A stretch of DNA of 11,378 nt from Candidatus Daviesbacteria bacterium RIFCSPHIGHO2_02_FULL_39_12 (GTDB lineage Bacteria; Patescibacteriota; Microgenomatia; Daviesbacterales; UBA10151). Position 1 is the stretch's first letter; the number at the start of each line of letters is the position of its first letter. Shown piece after piece: positions 1 to 6,632 of this stretch. The notes beneath the pieces are model-generated. The model saw nothing but the letters and a program-made list of their open reading frames with translations. It did no database searches and was not told the DNA's origin. The DNA lies in the NCBI GenBank assembly GCA_001777055.1, contig MFCX01000015.1, positions 30,003 to 41,380 of the forward strand, in the 5' to 3' direction. Both the position numbers and the translations under genes were made by a program.

Positions 1-384
1 TTTTAAAGCATTTTCAAAATCCCCTTCCGCTTTTTCGCCCACTAAAATATCCTTATCAGCAAAAAAAATATTGGGGATATCCAATTTTTCTAAAGCTTTG
101 GAAAAGATTACCCCTTCATGATCTATTAAAAAATAATTTGATGCATCCTGCGCACTTGGAGTGGCAACCTCTTCCAAAAAGGCAGAAGTTGTAGCAATAT
201 TTTGTAAACCGATAAGCATTGCAACGGGTTTGCGGGCAATTATCTCATCACCCAAAATTTCGGTGTTTTTGATATTAAAAAATCCTAATTTAAATATCAG
301 CATTATTAAACCTAAAGAAATTAATAGAAAACCGAAAAGAAAAAACGTGATAAAGTTTTTTCTTTTCTTAGAAGGTCTTCGCAT
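1..384 (-). CDS. ftsQ: FtsQ/DivIB-type cell division protein, 3' end cut by the window edge
   Basis: Read directly from the minus strand: ATG at 384, open through position 1 with no stop (128 codons visible). The protein begins with a basic stretch (MRRPSKKRKN), then one membrane segment at about residues 10-32, then FFNIKNTEI (35-43), the usual first strand of a POTRA domain. Further on, YFLIDHEGVIF (84-94) and LDIPNIF (101-107) match the 'lvD..G.vf...lP.i' start of the FtsQ beta domain. FtsQ is a bitopic divisome scaffold that holds FtsL and FtsB. Oddly, the POTRA core seems to be missing: residues 50-56 (ARKPVAM) resemble its last strand ('eRkPvA') yet follow the first strand almost directly. 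It starts 14 nt after the murG stop with no clear Shine-Dalgarno. FtsQ follows murG or murC/murB in many dcw clusters. Identity is based on pattern and context; the C-terminal half is not visible. Confidence 0.78.
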   Translation of the reverse strand, partial: MRRPSKKRKNFITFFLFGFLLISLGLIMLIFKLGFFNIKNTEILGDEIIARKPVAMLIGLQNIATTSAFLEEVATPSAQDASNYFLIDHEGVIFSKALEKLDIPNIFFADKDILVGEKAEGDFENALK

Positions 385-398
385 AAATAAGATTATTT

Positions 399-1508
399 TT
401 AGTTTCTCTGTGCCAAAAGAATTGTTTCAAGTGCTAATCTTTGGGCTGCATCTTTATTAATAACCTTTTTTGCCTGGTGCGCTTTCAAGGTTAATCTCTC
501 CAAATCCTTTATCATCGCTTTTATGTTCTCCAGTAAGCTTTCACCGGATAACTTTGATTGCGGTAAGATTTTAACTAAGCCAACTTTTCCAAAAAACATA
601 GCATTTTTCATCTGTTCATTTTGAAAAAATAACTGTAGAGGAATGGTAAGTGTGGGTTTTCCTAGAAAAGCCAATTCTGTCAGCGTATTTGCACCTGCCC
701 TGCTCACTATTAAATCCGCATTGCTTAAAACTTTACCAATCTCTTTACCGATCCATTTTTTAACTATGTATCGCAATCCTCTCAATTTTTCTAATCTCTC
801 AAAATCAGCAAATTGATTATTTCCACTAACATGAATTACGTAGGCTATTTTGGTTAACTCACTTAAGATTTGTTCTAAAGTTGCGTTAATAATATGCGAA
901 CCTTGATTGCCCCCCATAACTAAAATAACTGGTAATTTATCCGTCTTTGCCTTTTTGAAAAATGTTGAAAACTCAGCGGGTAATTTCTTGACCGGCTGTA
1001 AAATTTCTCCTCTAATAGGATTGCCAGTATTAATAACACAACCATCCTCCCTACCCTTCCCAAAAGATAAAGCAATTTTGTCTGCAAATAGACTACTTAT
1101 TCTATTGGCCAAACCGGAAACTAACGTTTGCTCATGAACAATAATAGGCATGGAAAAAAGCCAGCCGATAAAAACAACCGGCGTTGCCACATATCCCCCA
1201 AATGAAAGTATCACATCAACTCTTTCAGAAATTATGATGTACAGAGCCTGAATAATACCAATGGGAATTTTCAAAAGGGAAGGAATCGTATAAATTGAAA
1301 ATGACCTTTGTAACCTGCCGGTAGTAATTGTCCTGTATTTTACTTCCATTACAGGCAGGATATTAGATTCTACAGATTCACCTCTAAATCCTTCCATCGT
1401 ACTTTTACGGCCAATATATATAATCTTTGCATCAGGCTGCATCTTTTTAAGTTGATCAATAACAGCTATAGCAGGGGTAAGATGCGTACCTGTCACTAAT
1501 ATTTTCAT
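399..1508 (-). CDS. murG: MurG, lipid II-forming N-acetylglucosaminyltransferase
   Basis: MurG transfers GlcNAc from UDP-GlcNAc to lipid I, giving lipid II, on the cytoplasmic face of the membrane. The 369-aa length is normal. Visible GT-B motifs in order: a first loop TGTHLTPA (6-13) in place of the common GGTGGHxxPA; SFGGYVATP (102-110); HEQ (125-127), followed by Thr where most relatives have Asn; TGNPIR (161-166); the donor-side loop MGGNQGS (198-204); SRAGANTLTE (269-278); and NEQMKNA (297-303), matching the 'dhQ..NA' signature. The start ATG at 1508 overlaps the ftsW stop as ATGA, so translation is probably coupled. In many clusters murC and murB follow murG; here the next gene is ftsQ after 14 nt. 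The altered first loop reduces the number of glycines but keeps the His and Pro-Ala, and is the type I associate with CPR MurG proteins. Confidence 0.96.
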   Translation of the reverse strand: MKILVTGTHLTPAIAVIDQLKKMQPDAKIIYIGRKSTMEGFRGESVESNILPVMEVKYRTITTGRLQRSFSIYTIPSLLKIPIGIIQALYIIISERVDVILSFGGYVATPVVFIGWLFSMPIIVHEQTLVSGLANRISSLFADKIALSFGKGREDGCVINTGNPIRGEILQPVKKLPAEFSTFFKKAKTDKLPVILVMGGNQGSHIINATLEQILSELTKIAYVIHVSGNNQFADFERLEKLRGLRYIVKKWIGKEIGKVLSNADLIVSRAGANTLTELAFLGKPTLTIPLQLFFQNEQMKNAMFFGKVGLVKILPQSKLSGESLLENIKAMIKDLERLTLKAHQAKKVINKDAAQRLALETILLAQRN

Positions 1509-2602
1509 GTCGTTTGTTTGGAAATATTGAGCAAAATTCCAACAGCAGTTAAGTTTACCACCAAAGCAGAACCTCCATAAGAAATAAACGGCAATGGTAC
1601 TCCGGTCAAAGGCAAAAGGGATGTCATGGAGGATAAATTAACCACAATCTGAATACCCAACCAGCAAATCAGTCCTAAAGATAGAATTCTCCCAAAAGGA
1701 TCCGGACAATTAGCAGCAATTTTAAACCCGCGTAAAACCACAAAAATAAATATTATCAGCAGTAAACTTGCTCCTAAAAAACCTAATTCTTCTCCGATAA
1801 TGCCAAAAATCGAATCTGTTGATACCTCGGGAATATATTCAAACTTTTGCCTGGAATGACCCAAGCCTAAACCAAAAAGCCCTCCTGAACCTAAAGCGAT
1901 TAAAACTTGGGAGATATGATAAGTAGATCCTTGTGTATCGGAAAAGGGATCCAAAAAAGCCAGTATTCTCTTACTCCTATATCCTGAAGTGAAAATCAGA
2001 GCCAAAAACCCGGCCAACCCCGCCGGTAAAATAACTAAAAAATGCCATAAAGGGCCGCCGCTGATAAAGTATAACAGAGTAGCTGTAGTCACAAATACTA
2101 AAGTCGAACCTAAATCTTTCTGTAAAATAGCTGTAATAATCGTCACCAGAGAAACAAGCGTGAAAACGGGTATAAACCTTACCCTTTTTGAAAAAACTGA
2201 GGCCAGGTAAATTACCCCTGTTAATTTAATAATTTCTGCCGGTTGAATGGTGATCCTGCTAATTTTTAACCATCTGTGAGCTCCTCCTCCCGCAACTCCA
2301 AGCCCGGGGATAAAAACTGCCAGAAGTAAAATAAAGGAAAATATGAGTAAAGGTATGGCAAGAAACTTAAGCTTCTTATAATCAATCCGGGAAAAAAAGA
2401 TCATTGAGATAATCCCCAAGAAGGCCCAAATTAACTGCTGTTTGATATAGAAATAACCATCATTAAAATCCTTTAGACCCTGTACAAATGATGCGTCATA
2501 AACCATCACCAAACCAAAAATTACAAGCACCATTGTGCTTACTAAAAATGGAGTATCAATTGAGTGTGTTTGAGATTTTAACAAGGAACCTATCTTCTTC
2601 AT
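1505..2602 (-). CDS. ftsW: FtsW, SEDS-family septal peptidoglycan polymerase
   Basis: FtsW is the multi-pass SEDS glycosyltransferase that polymerises lipid II at the septum together with its partner class B PBP (ftsI in this cluster). I use ATG at 2602, which overlaps the mraY stop as ATGA and gives 365 aa. A longer frame from a TTG at 2659 would overlap mraY by 61 nt and adds a tail unlike the family. Signatures: GAHRWLKI (107-114) with QPAE (120-123); QKDLGSTLV (161-169); GSGGLFGLGLGHS (238-250); YIPEVSTDSIFGIIGEELG (256-274), in which Asp263 aligns with the catalytic Asp of SEDS proteins (the usual TDFIFA is TDSIFG here); and PLTGVPLPFISYGGSA (331-346). About ten hydrophobic segments are visible. 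The choice of FtsW over RodA rests on the neighbours, since the two are hard to separate by sequence alone. Confidence 0.94.
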   Translation of the reverse strand: MKKIGSLLKSQTHSIDTPFLVSTMVLVIFGLVMVYDASFVQGLKDFNDGYFYIKQQLIWAFLGIISMIFFSRIDYKKLKFLAIPLLIFSFILLLAVFIPGLGVAGGGAHRWLKISRITIQPAEIIKLTGVIYLASVFSKRVRFIPVFTLVSLVTIITAILQKDLGSTLVFVTTATLLYFISGGPLWHFLVILPAGLAGFLALIFTSGYRSKRILAFLDPFSDTQGSTYHISQVLIALGSGGLFGLGLGHSRQKFEYIPEVSTDSIFGIIGEELGFLGASLLLIIFIFVVLRGFKIAANCPDPFGRILSLGLICWLGIQIVVNLSSMTSLLPLTGVPLPFISYGGSALVVNLTAVGILLNISKQTT

Positions 2603-3606
2603 TTCAACAGCAAGGCTATCCAAAGACCGAATATGGCAAATAAACCTTGTGCCAGCCAAAACCTAACTACAATCTTTGGTTCCTCCCATCCCATATATTT
2701 AAAGTACATATGAATAGGAGCAATAGGCAGAAGTTTTTTTTGCAATATTTTTTTTGACATAATTTGAATTAATGAAGAAAGTACAATGATCACAAACATA
2801 CCGCCGATTAAGGCAAGTGCCAAAATTTTACCGGTCAAAAGTCCCACCACAGCAAGCGTCGCTCCAAAAGCAAAGGCTCCCGCATCTCCTAAAAAAATCC
2901 TGGCCGGCCAAATATTAAAATATAGAAAAGAAAATAAAGTACCAATCCAAATTCCAATAAAAGAAGCTAGAGTTAAATCTATGGATTGCGAGGCAAGTGC
3001 CAGAAAAGCAAACAGACAAATTAAAAGCAAGCCTGTAGATAAACCATCTAAACCATCAGAAATATTATAAGCATTTGCAAAAGAAATGATTACAAAAGCT
3101 GCCAAGGGGATATACCAGCTATCAATGATAAAATTACCTAAACCTGAAATATAAAGATTATTCAACCCTCCCGTAAAATACAACATACCTGAAATAGCCA
3201 GAGATAAAAGTAATTGAACAGTAAACATTTTGCCTCTGCCAAGTCCGACAAATTTACCGGACCTTTTAGTTAACAGTAGCTTCACATCATCAACCAGTCC
3301 CAAAAGTCCAAAAGAAATTAGTGTAAACAGCAAAATTTTCAAACTTATTTTATCAACCGAAGGGCTAAACAACCAGTATCCCAAACTCAAAATTATTAAA
3401 ATTATAATTATCAAAACTCCTCCTCCTGAAGGAATTGCCGCATCTGTTTTCATTAACTTATCATGTATGGGCGTTTCAGAATCTTTTACGTCTAAGGCTG
3501 CCTTCTCGAATCTTTTCTTTAAAGAATAAAGTAGGTCAATAAAAGGCACCATACAAACAGAAGTTACAGCAAATGACAGTAATACCAGTCCCAACAGTTG
3601 TGTCAT
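2599..3606 (-). CDS. mraY: MraY, phospho-MurNAc-pentapeptide translocase (lipid I synthase)
   Basis: MraY moves phospho-MurNAc-pentapeptide from UDP to undecaprenyl phosphate, forming lipid I in the membrane. The 335-aa product is almost wholly hydrophobic segments with short polar loops. Active-site motifs: GLVDDVKLLLTKR (103-115) with the Asp106-Asp107 pair; NAYNISDGLDGLSTG (178-192); YFNIWPARIFLGDAGAF (229-245) with Asp241. The family's cytosolic His triad, normally PxHHHFE, reads PIHMYFKYMGWEE (297-309), so only the first His (299) is kept while the next two positions are Met and Tyr. The usual TPTMGG near the N-terminus is AIPSGGG (57-63). The start ATG at 3606 overlaps the murF stop as ATGA. 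No murD lies between this gene and ftsW, unlike the classical order. The remaining GWEE..VVRFW segment supports MraY over WecA-type relatives. Confidence 0.94.
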   Translation of the reverse strand: MTQLLGLVLLSFAVTSVCMVPFIDLLYSLKKRFEKAALDVKDSETPIHDKLMKTDAAIPSGGGVLIIIILIILSLGYWLFSPSVDKISLKILLFTLISFGLLGLVDDVKLLLTKRSGKFVGLGRGKMFTVQLLLSLAISGMLYFTGGLNNLYISGLGNFIIDSWYIPLAAFVIISFANAYNISDGLDGLSTGLLLICLFAFLALASQSIDLTLASFIGIWIGTLFSFLYFNIWPARIFLGDAGAFAFGATLAVVGLLTGKILALALIGGMFVIIVLSSLIQIMSKKILQKKLLPIAPIHMYFKYMGWEEPKIVVRFWLAQGLFAIFGLWIALLLK

Positions 3607-4775
3607 AAATTTTTTCTGGCTATCCGCTTTACCACCTCATCCAATCTTACAGCGTGGGAGCCCTTAATTAAAACTACATCTCCTTTCCCCAAACTTTTAA
3701 GTAGCTTATTAACCATTTGTGAGTTTTGTAAATTACCTTCAACTCTTTCTTCCCAAAAACCTAAACTTTTTAACTCATCCCAGATAAATTGTGTCTGTCC
3801 AAGCCCTAAGAATACTTGGTCTATTTTTTCTTTATATATTTTTTGGGCAACGAAACGGTGTAATTTTTCCGAAATGGGGCCAAGTTCCTTCATTTCTCCT
3901 AAAACCAGTAGTCTTCTTCGGGCATTAACCTGCAGTAAAGTATCTATTGCTGCCTCCAAAGCAGCGGGCGAGCAGTTATATGTATCATCCAAAATGGTAG
4001 AACCATTCGGTCCTGAGACTGCCTGCATTCTGTGTTCTGCAGGTTGCAGAGATTCCAGAGCTAATTTGATCTTAGTCAACGGCACATGATTGACAATGCC
4101 TAATGTGGCAGCTGCCATTGCCGAATAAATTTGGTGGTAACCAAGCAAATTATAATTTACTTTTACTCTTTCCACCCCCAAATTTAACTCAAAGGTTGTT
4201 TTGAAACCTTCTATCTTTACATTGCCGGCCCAAACAGTGCAATTTTGCGGATCAGTTCCAAAGTAAATTACGGATCCGCTGCATTTCTTTGCTAATCTGC
4301 GGCAGTTGGAATCATCATAATTTAGAATAGCGACACCATGCTCATCCAGCTGTTCAATCAGCCTACCTTTTTCTTCTATTATCCCGTCTAAATTACCTAG
4401 GTTTTGGCTGTGAGCATAAGATATTTTTGTAAAAATTACTGTTTGGGGAGACACTAAGGATAAATAAAAATCCATCTCTCCTTTATACTCAATACCCATT
4501 TCTAAAATTACTTTATCAATGGTGGGGTTTACCTTAAGTAGAGTTGTAGGAATATTAAAAATCGGATCAAGATTTGGTTGGGTGGCAAGCGTTTTAAATT
4601 TCGTTGAGAGCACGGCAGCAGCAGCTTGCACACAGGTAGTCTTCCCAACAGAACCGGTCACTGAATTGTAAATCTTTTTTGGATAAAGCTTTGTATATTG
4701 TCTGGCAAGATAAATCCTCAAAAGATGTAAAGGCTTTTTAAAGGCCGTGACCTGCATTTCGGTCTGAATATCCAC
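3603..4775 (-). CDS. murF: MurF, D-Ala-D-Ala-adding UDP-MurNAc-tripeptide ligase, short N-terminus
   Basis: MurF is the cytoplasmic ATP-dependent ligase that adds D-Ala-D-Ala to UDP-MurNAc-tripeptide. Motifs: P-loop TGSVGKTT (40-47); EMGIEYKGEM (92-101); EKGRLIEQL (135-143); the nucleotide-contact region LGYHQIYSAMAA (211-222); DDTYNCSPAALEAA (263-276); and the MurF signature GEMKELG (293-299) followed by H306, with KGSHAVRLDEVV (371-382) near the end. The P-loop normally follows about 100 residues that form the UDP-binding domain I; here only about 39 precede it, so that domain is missing or replaced by a short basic helix. The start is uncertain: GTG at 4775 (used, 390 aa) lies 8 nt after the murA stop; ATG at 4757 would give 384 aa. 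Neither has a well-spaced Shine-Dalgarno. The 3' end overlaps mraY by 4 nt. Confidence 0.94.
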   Translation of the reverse strand: MDIQTEMQVTAFKKPLHLLRIYLARQYTKLYPKKIYNSVTGSVGKTTCVQAAAAVLSTKFKTLATQPNLDPIFNIPTTLLKVNPTIDKVILEMGIEYKGEMDFYLSLVSPQTVIFTKISYAHSQNLGNLDGIIEEKGRLIEQLDEHGVAILNYDDSNCRRLAKKCSGSVIYFGTDPQNCTVWAGNVKIEGFKTTFELNLGVERVKVNYNLLGYHQIYSAMAAATLGIVNHVPLTKIKLALESLQPAEHRMQAVSGPNGSTILDDTYNCSPAALEAAIDTLLQVNARRRLLVLGEMKELGPISEKLHRFVAQKIYKEKIDQVFLGLGQTQFIWDELKSLGFWEERVEGNLQNSQMVNKLLKSLGKGDVVLIKGSHAVRLDEVVKRIARKNL

Positions 4776-4782
4776 GCCTTAA

Positions 4783-4788
4783 ATTATA
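4783..4788 (-). promoter_or_regulatory. Weak candidate internal -10 box (TATAAT) before murF
   Basis: A perfect TATAAT (4788-4783) overlaps the murA stop codon and ends 7 nt before the murF GTG at 4775. Spacing of this kind would yield a leaderless or nearly leaderless murF transcript, as proposed for murE. No -35-like hexamer is seen at 16-18 bp upstream and there is no extended TGn, so this may simply be a chance match in AT-rich DNA. Confidence 0.22.
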
Positions 4789-6046
4789 CCTCAAATTTTT
4801 CAATTTCTGCACCAAGGGTTCTTAACTTTCCCACCGCATCTTCATATCCTCTCTCTATTAATTCAGCCTGACCGATCACACTTCTCCCTTTTGCTGCCAA
4901 ACTGGCTAAAAGCATGGCCATTCCGGCTCTGATATCAGGAGTATCCAAATTTCTGCCCTTAAGCTTTGAGGGTCCGGAGATTAAAACCCGGTGGGGATCT
5001 GCCAGGATTATCTGCGCGCCCATGGAAATTAGTTTATCTACAAAAAACATTCTCGATTCGTACATCCAGTCATGACATAAAATCACTCCTTTAGATTGTG
5101 TTGCTAAAACTATGGCCACACTCATTAAATCTGTAGGAAACCCGGGCCAAATATTAGTTGTCAGTCTTGGAGGAGATTTTAGTTTATCTGCCCAAAAAGT
5201 CATAAACCCATCACCTTTTTCTGTATTAAGACCAAAATCTTTTAGGGCTGAACAAATTGGATCTAAGTCAGCATTAACAATTCCCTCCAGTTTAATCCTG
5301 CCTCCTGTAATAGCTGCTGCCACGGCATAGGTACCCAGCTCAATATAATCGCTGCTAATCTTAAACCGCGTGCCGGATAGAGTGCTGACACCTTGAATCT
5401 TTAAAGTATCTTCACCGATTCCCTCTAACTTCGCACCCATTTGTGAAAGCATTCTACATAGATCCTGGACATGAGGCTCCTTTGCGCAGTTTCTTAAGAT
5501 AACCTCTTTTTTTCCTAAAACTGAAGCCAAAATCAGGTTCTCTGTGGCTGTAACAGATGTTTCCTTTAAAAAAATATTGACTATGCCTTCTTTCCCATTA
5601 TTTGGTAAAACGAAAGAATATTTTAGATTATCCCTCTTAACAGTTACCCCAAGGGTTTTAAATCCTTCGATATGAGTATCAATACTTCTTCTTCCGATAA
5701 TATCTCCGCCCGGATGCCAAAAGATTACTTTCCCTTTTCTTGCCAGCATGCTGCCGGCCAAAACTAGGGATCCCCGCAATTTAACCATCAGCTTTTCCGG
5801 TAATGTAAAATGATCAATATTTTCTGCCTTAATGGTTAAAGTTGAGCCGGATGTTTTAATACGTACACCCAGCTTTTTCAGGATGTCAATTAAAACCTCT
5901 GTATCTTTTAACTTGGCAATATTTTCTAAAATTACTTCTTCATCCGTCAGTAATGCTGCAGCCACGCAAGGAAAGACAGAGTTTTTGTTACCTGAAACCT
6001 GTAGAGTTCCTGTTAATTTTTTTCCCCCTTTAACAATATAACGCAT
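4784..6046 (-). CDS. murA: MurA, UDP-GlcNAc 1-carboxyvinyltransferase with Asp115
   Basis: MurA transfers enolpyruvate from PEP to UDP-GlcNAc, the first committed step of peptidoglycan synthesis, in the cytoplasm. At 420 aa it is full length. Seen: VSGNKNSVFP (17-26) with the essential Lys21-Asn22; the mobile active-site loop HPGGDIIGRRSIDTHIEG (111-128), where the residue at exactly position 115 is Asp and not Cys, with Arg120 kept; WPGFPTDLMS (300-309) with the general-base Asp306; DIRAGMA (371-377) with Arg373; and the C-terminal ERGYEDAVGKLRTLGAEIE (398-416). Cys115 is the residue alkylated by fosfomycin in most bacteria, and a Cys-to-Asp change is known to give natural insensitivity (for example in mycobacterial and chlamydial MurA). 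The start ATG at 6046 is 1 nt after the murB stop and has AGGA (6057-6054) 7 nt upstream, inside the end of murB. Confidence 0.97.
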   Translation of the reverse strand: MRYIVKGGKKLTGTLQVSGNKNSVFPCVAAALLTDEEVILENIAKLKDTEVLIDILKKLGVRIKTSGSTLTIKAENIDHFTLPEKLMVKLRGSLVLAGSMLARKGKVIFWHPGGDIIGRRSIDTHIEGFKTLGVTVKRDNLKYSFVLPNNGKEGIVNIFLKETSVTATENLILASVLGKKEVILRNCAKEPHVQDLCRMLSQMGAKLEGIGEDTLKIQGVSTLSGTRFKISSDYIELGTYAVAAAITGGRIKLEGIVNADLDPICSALKDFGLNTEKGDGFMTFWADKLKSPPRLTTNIWPGFPTDLMSVAIVLATQSKGVILCHDWMYESRMFFVDKLISMGAQIILADPHRVLISGPSKLKGRNLDTPDIRAGMAMLLASLAAKGRSVIGQAELIERGYEDAVGKLRTLGAEIEKFEV

Positions 6047-6047
6047 G

Positions 6048-6632
6048 TTATGTTCCTGCTTTAACTTTCAATACGGCAGAAATTATTATGTGCCTTTTAA
6101 AGTTTAAATCATCCGATCCTATTTGTGTAATTTCGCTGTCTAAGTCTAATACTTTAATACTTTTTACAAGTCTTTGCAAAAATCTGTTTAAAAATAGATT
6201 GCCTCCGATACTACCCGGGATACCTTCCATATCACCGGTTGATAATCCCTGATTACTTAAGTATTCACAAAACCTGCTGACACTTACTCCTGCTTCCACC
6301 TCAACCAGAGCCTCCTCTACCCCTATGCCGAATTTTGTCACCTTGCCTTTAACGGAAACTGTCTGGATATTTTTTGTCCTATTTTTAATTACCAAACCTT
6401 CAAAGCCCATATCGGACATCATAATTTTACTGCCTGTGCCAAATATAAAAAAAGGCAGTTTCAGATCTCGGCACATTCTTACTGCCTTAACTAGTTCCCG
6501 CTCTGTAAATGCGATAAAAAAAAGCTTGGCCGGTCCGCCAACTTGCAATGCCGTATAGTCTTTCAAAGACTCATTAAACTTAAACTTTTCTTTGCCAAAA
6601 GAATCAACAATCAACTTGTACTTATTATCCAT
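6048..6632 (-). CDS. murB: Short MurB-like protein: FAD-binding part of UDP-N-acetylenolpyruvoylglucosamine reductase only
   Basis: MurB reduces the MurA product to UDP-MurNAc using FAD and NADPH. This 194-aa protein matches the N-terminal, FAD-binding (PCMH-type) part: TALQVGGPA (27-35, usual 'NTl.vGGpA'); FFIFGTGSKIMMSD (61-74, usual 'lGgGSN.lv.D'); FEGLVI (77-82); VEAGVSVSRFCEYLSNQGLSTGDMEGIPGSIGGN (112-145 in part), where Gly-Ile-Pro-Gly-Ser-Ile-Gly-Gly is the classic motif. After it the family's 'MNaGAyG.E' is replaced by LFLNRFLQRL and the 'YR.S.F' motif is missing. The C-terminal substrate domain, which carries the catalytic Ser (GS.FKNP) and late Glu, is absent; murA starts 1 nt after the stop. 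Typical MurB has about 300 residues. Translation looks real: GGAGG lies 7 nt before the ATG, and the start overlaps murE by 22 nt. It may be a divergent reductase, an accessory protein, or decaying. Confidence 0.85.
   Translation of the reverse strand: MDNKYKLIVDSFGKEKFKFNESLKDYTALQVGGPAKLFFIAFTERELVKAVRMCRDLKLPFFIFGTGSKIMMSDMGFEGLVIKNRTKNIQTVSVKGKVTKFGIGVEEALVEVEAGVSVSRFCEYLSNQGLSTGDMEGIPGSIGGNLFLNRFLQRLVKSIKVLDLDSEITQIGSDDLNFKRHIIISAVLKVKAGT

Noticed and set aside
2603..2659. Upstream TTG start for ftsW
   Set aside because: It would overlap mraY by 61 nt and add a non-conserved tail; ATG at 2602 overlaps the mraY stop as ATGA, matching other junctions in the cluster.
3598..4089. A 163-codon plus-strand open frame opposite murF
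   Set aside because: Antisense shadow of the conserved C-terminal half of MurF, with no recognisable domain.
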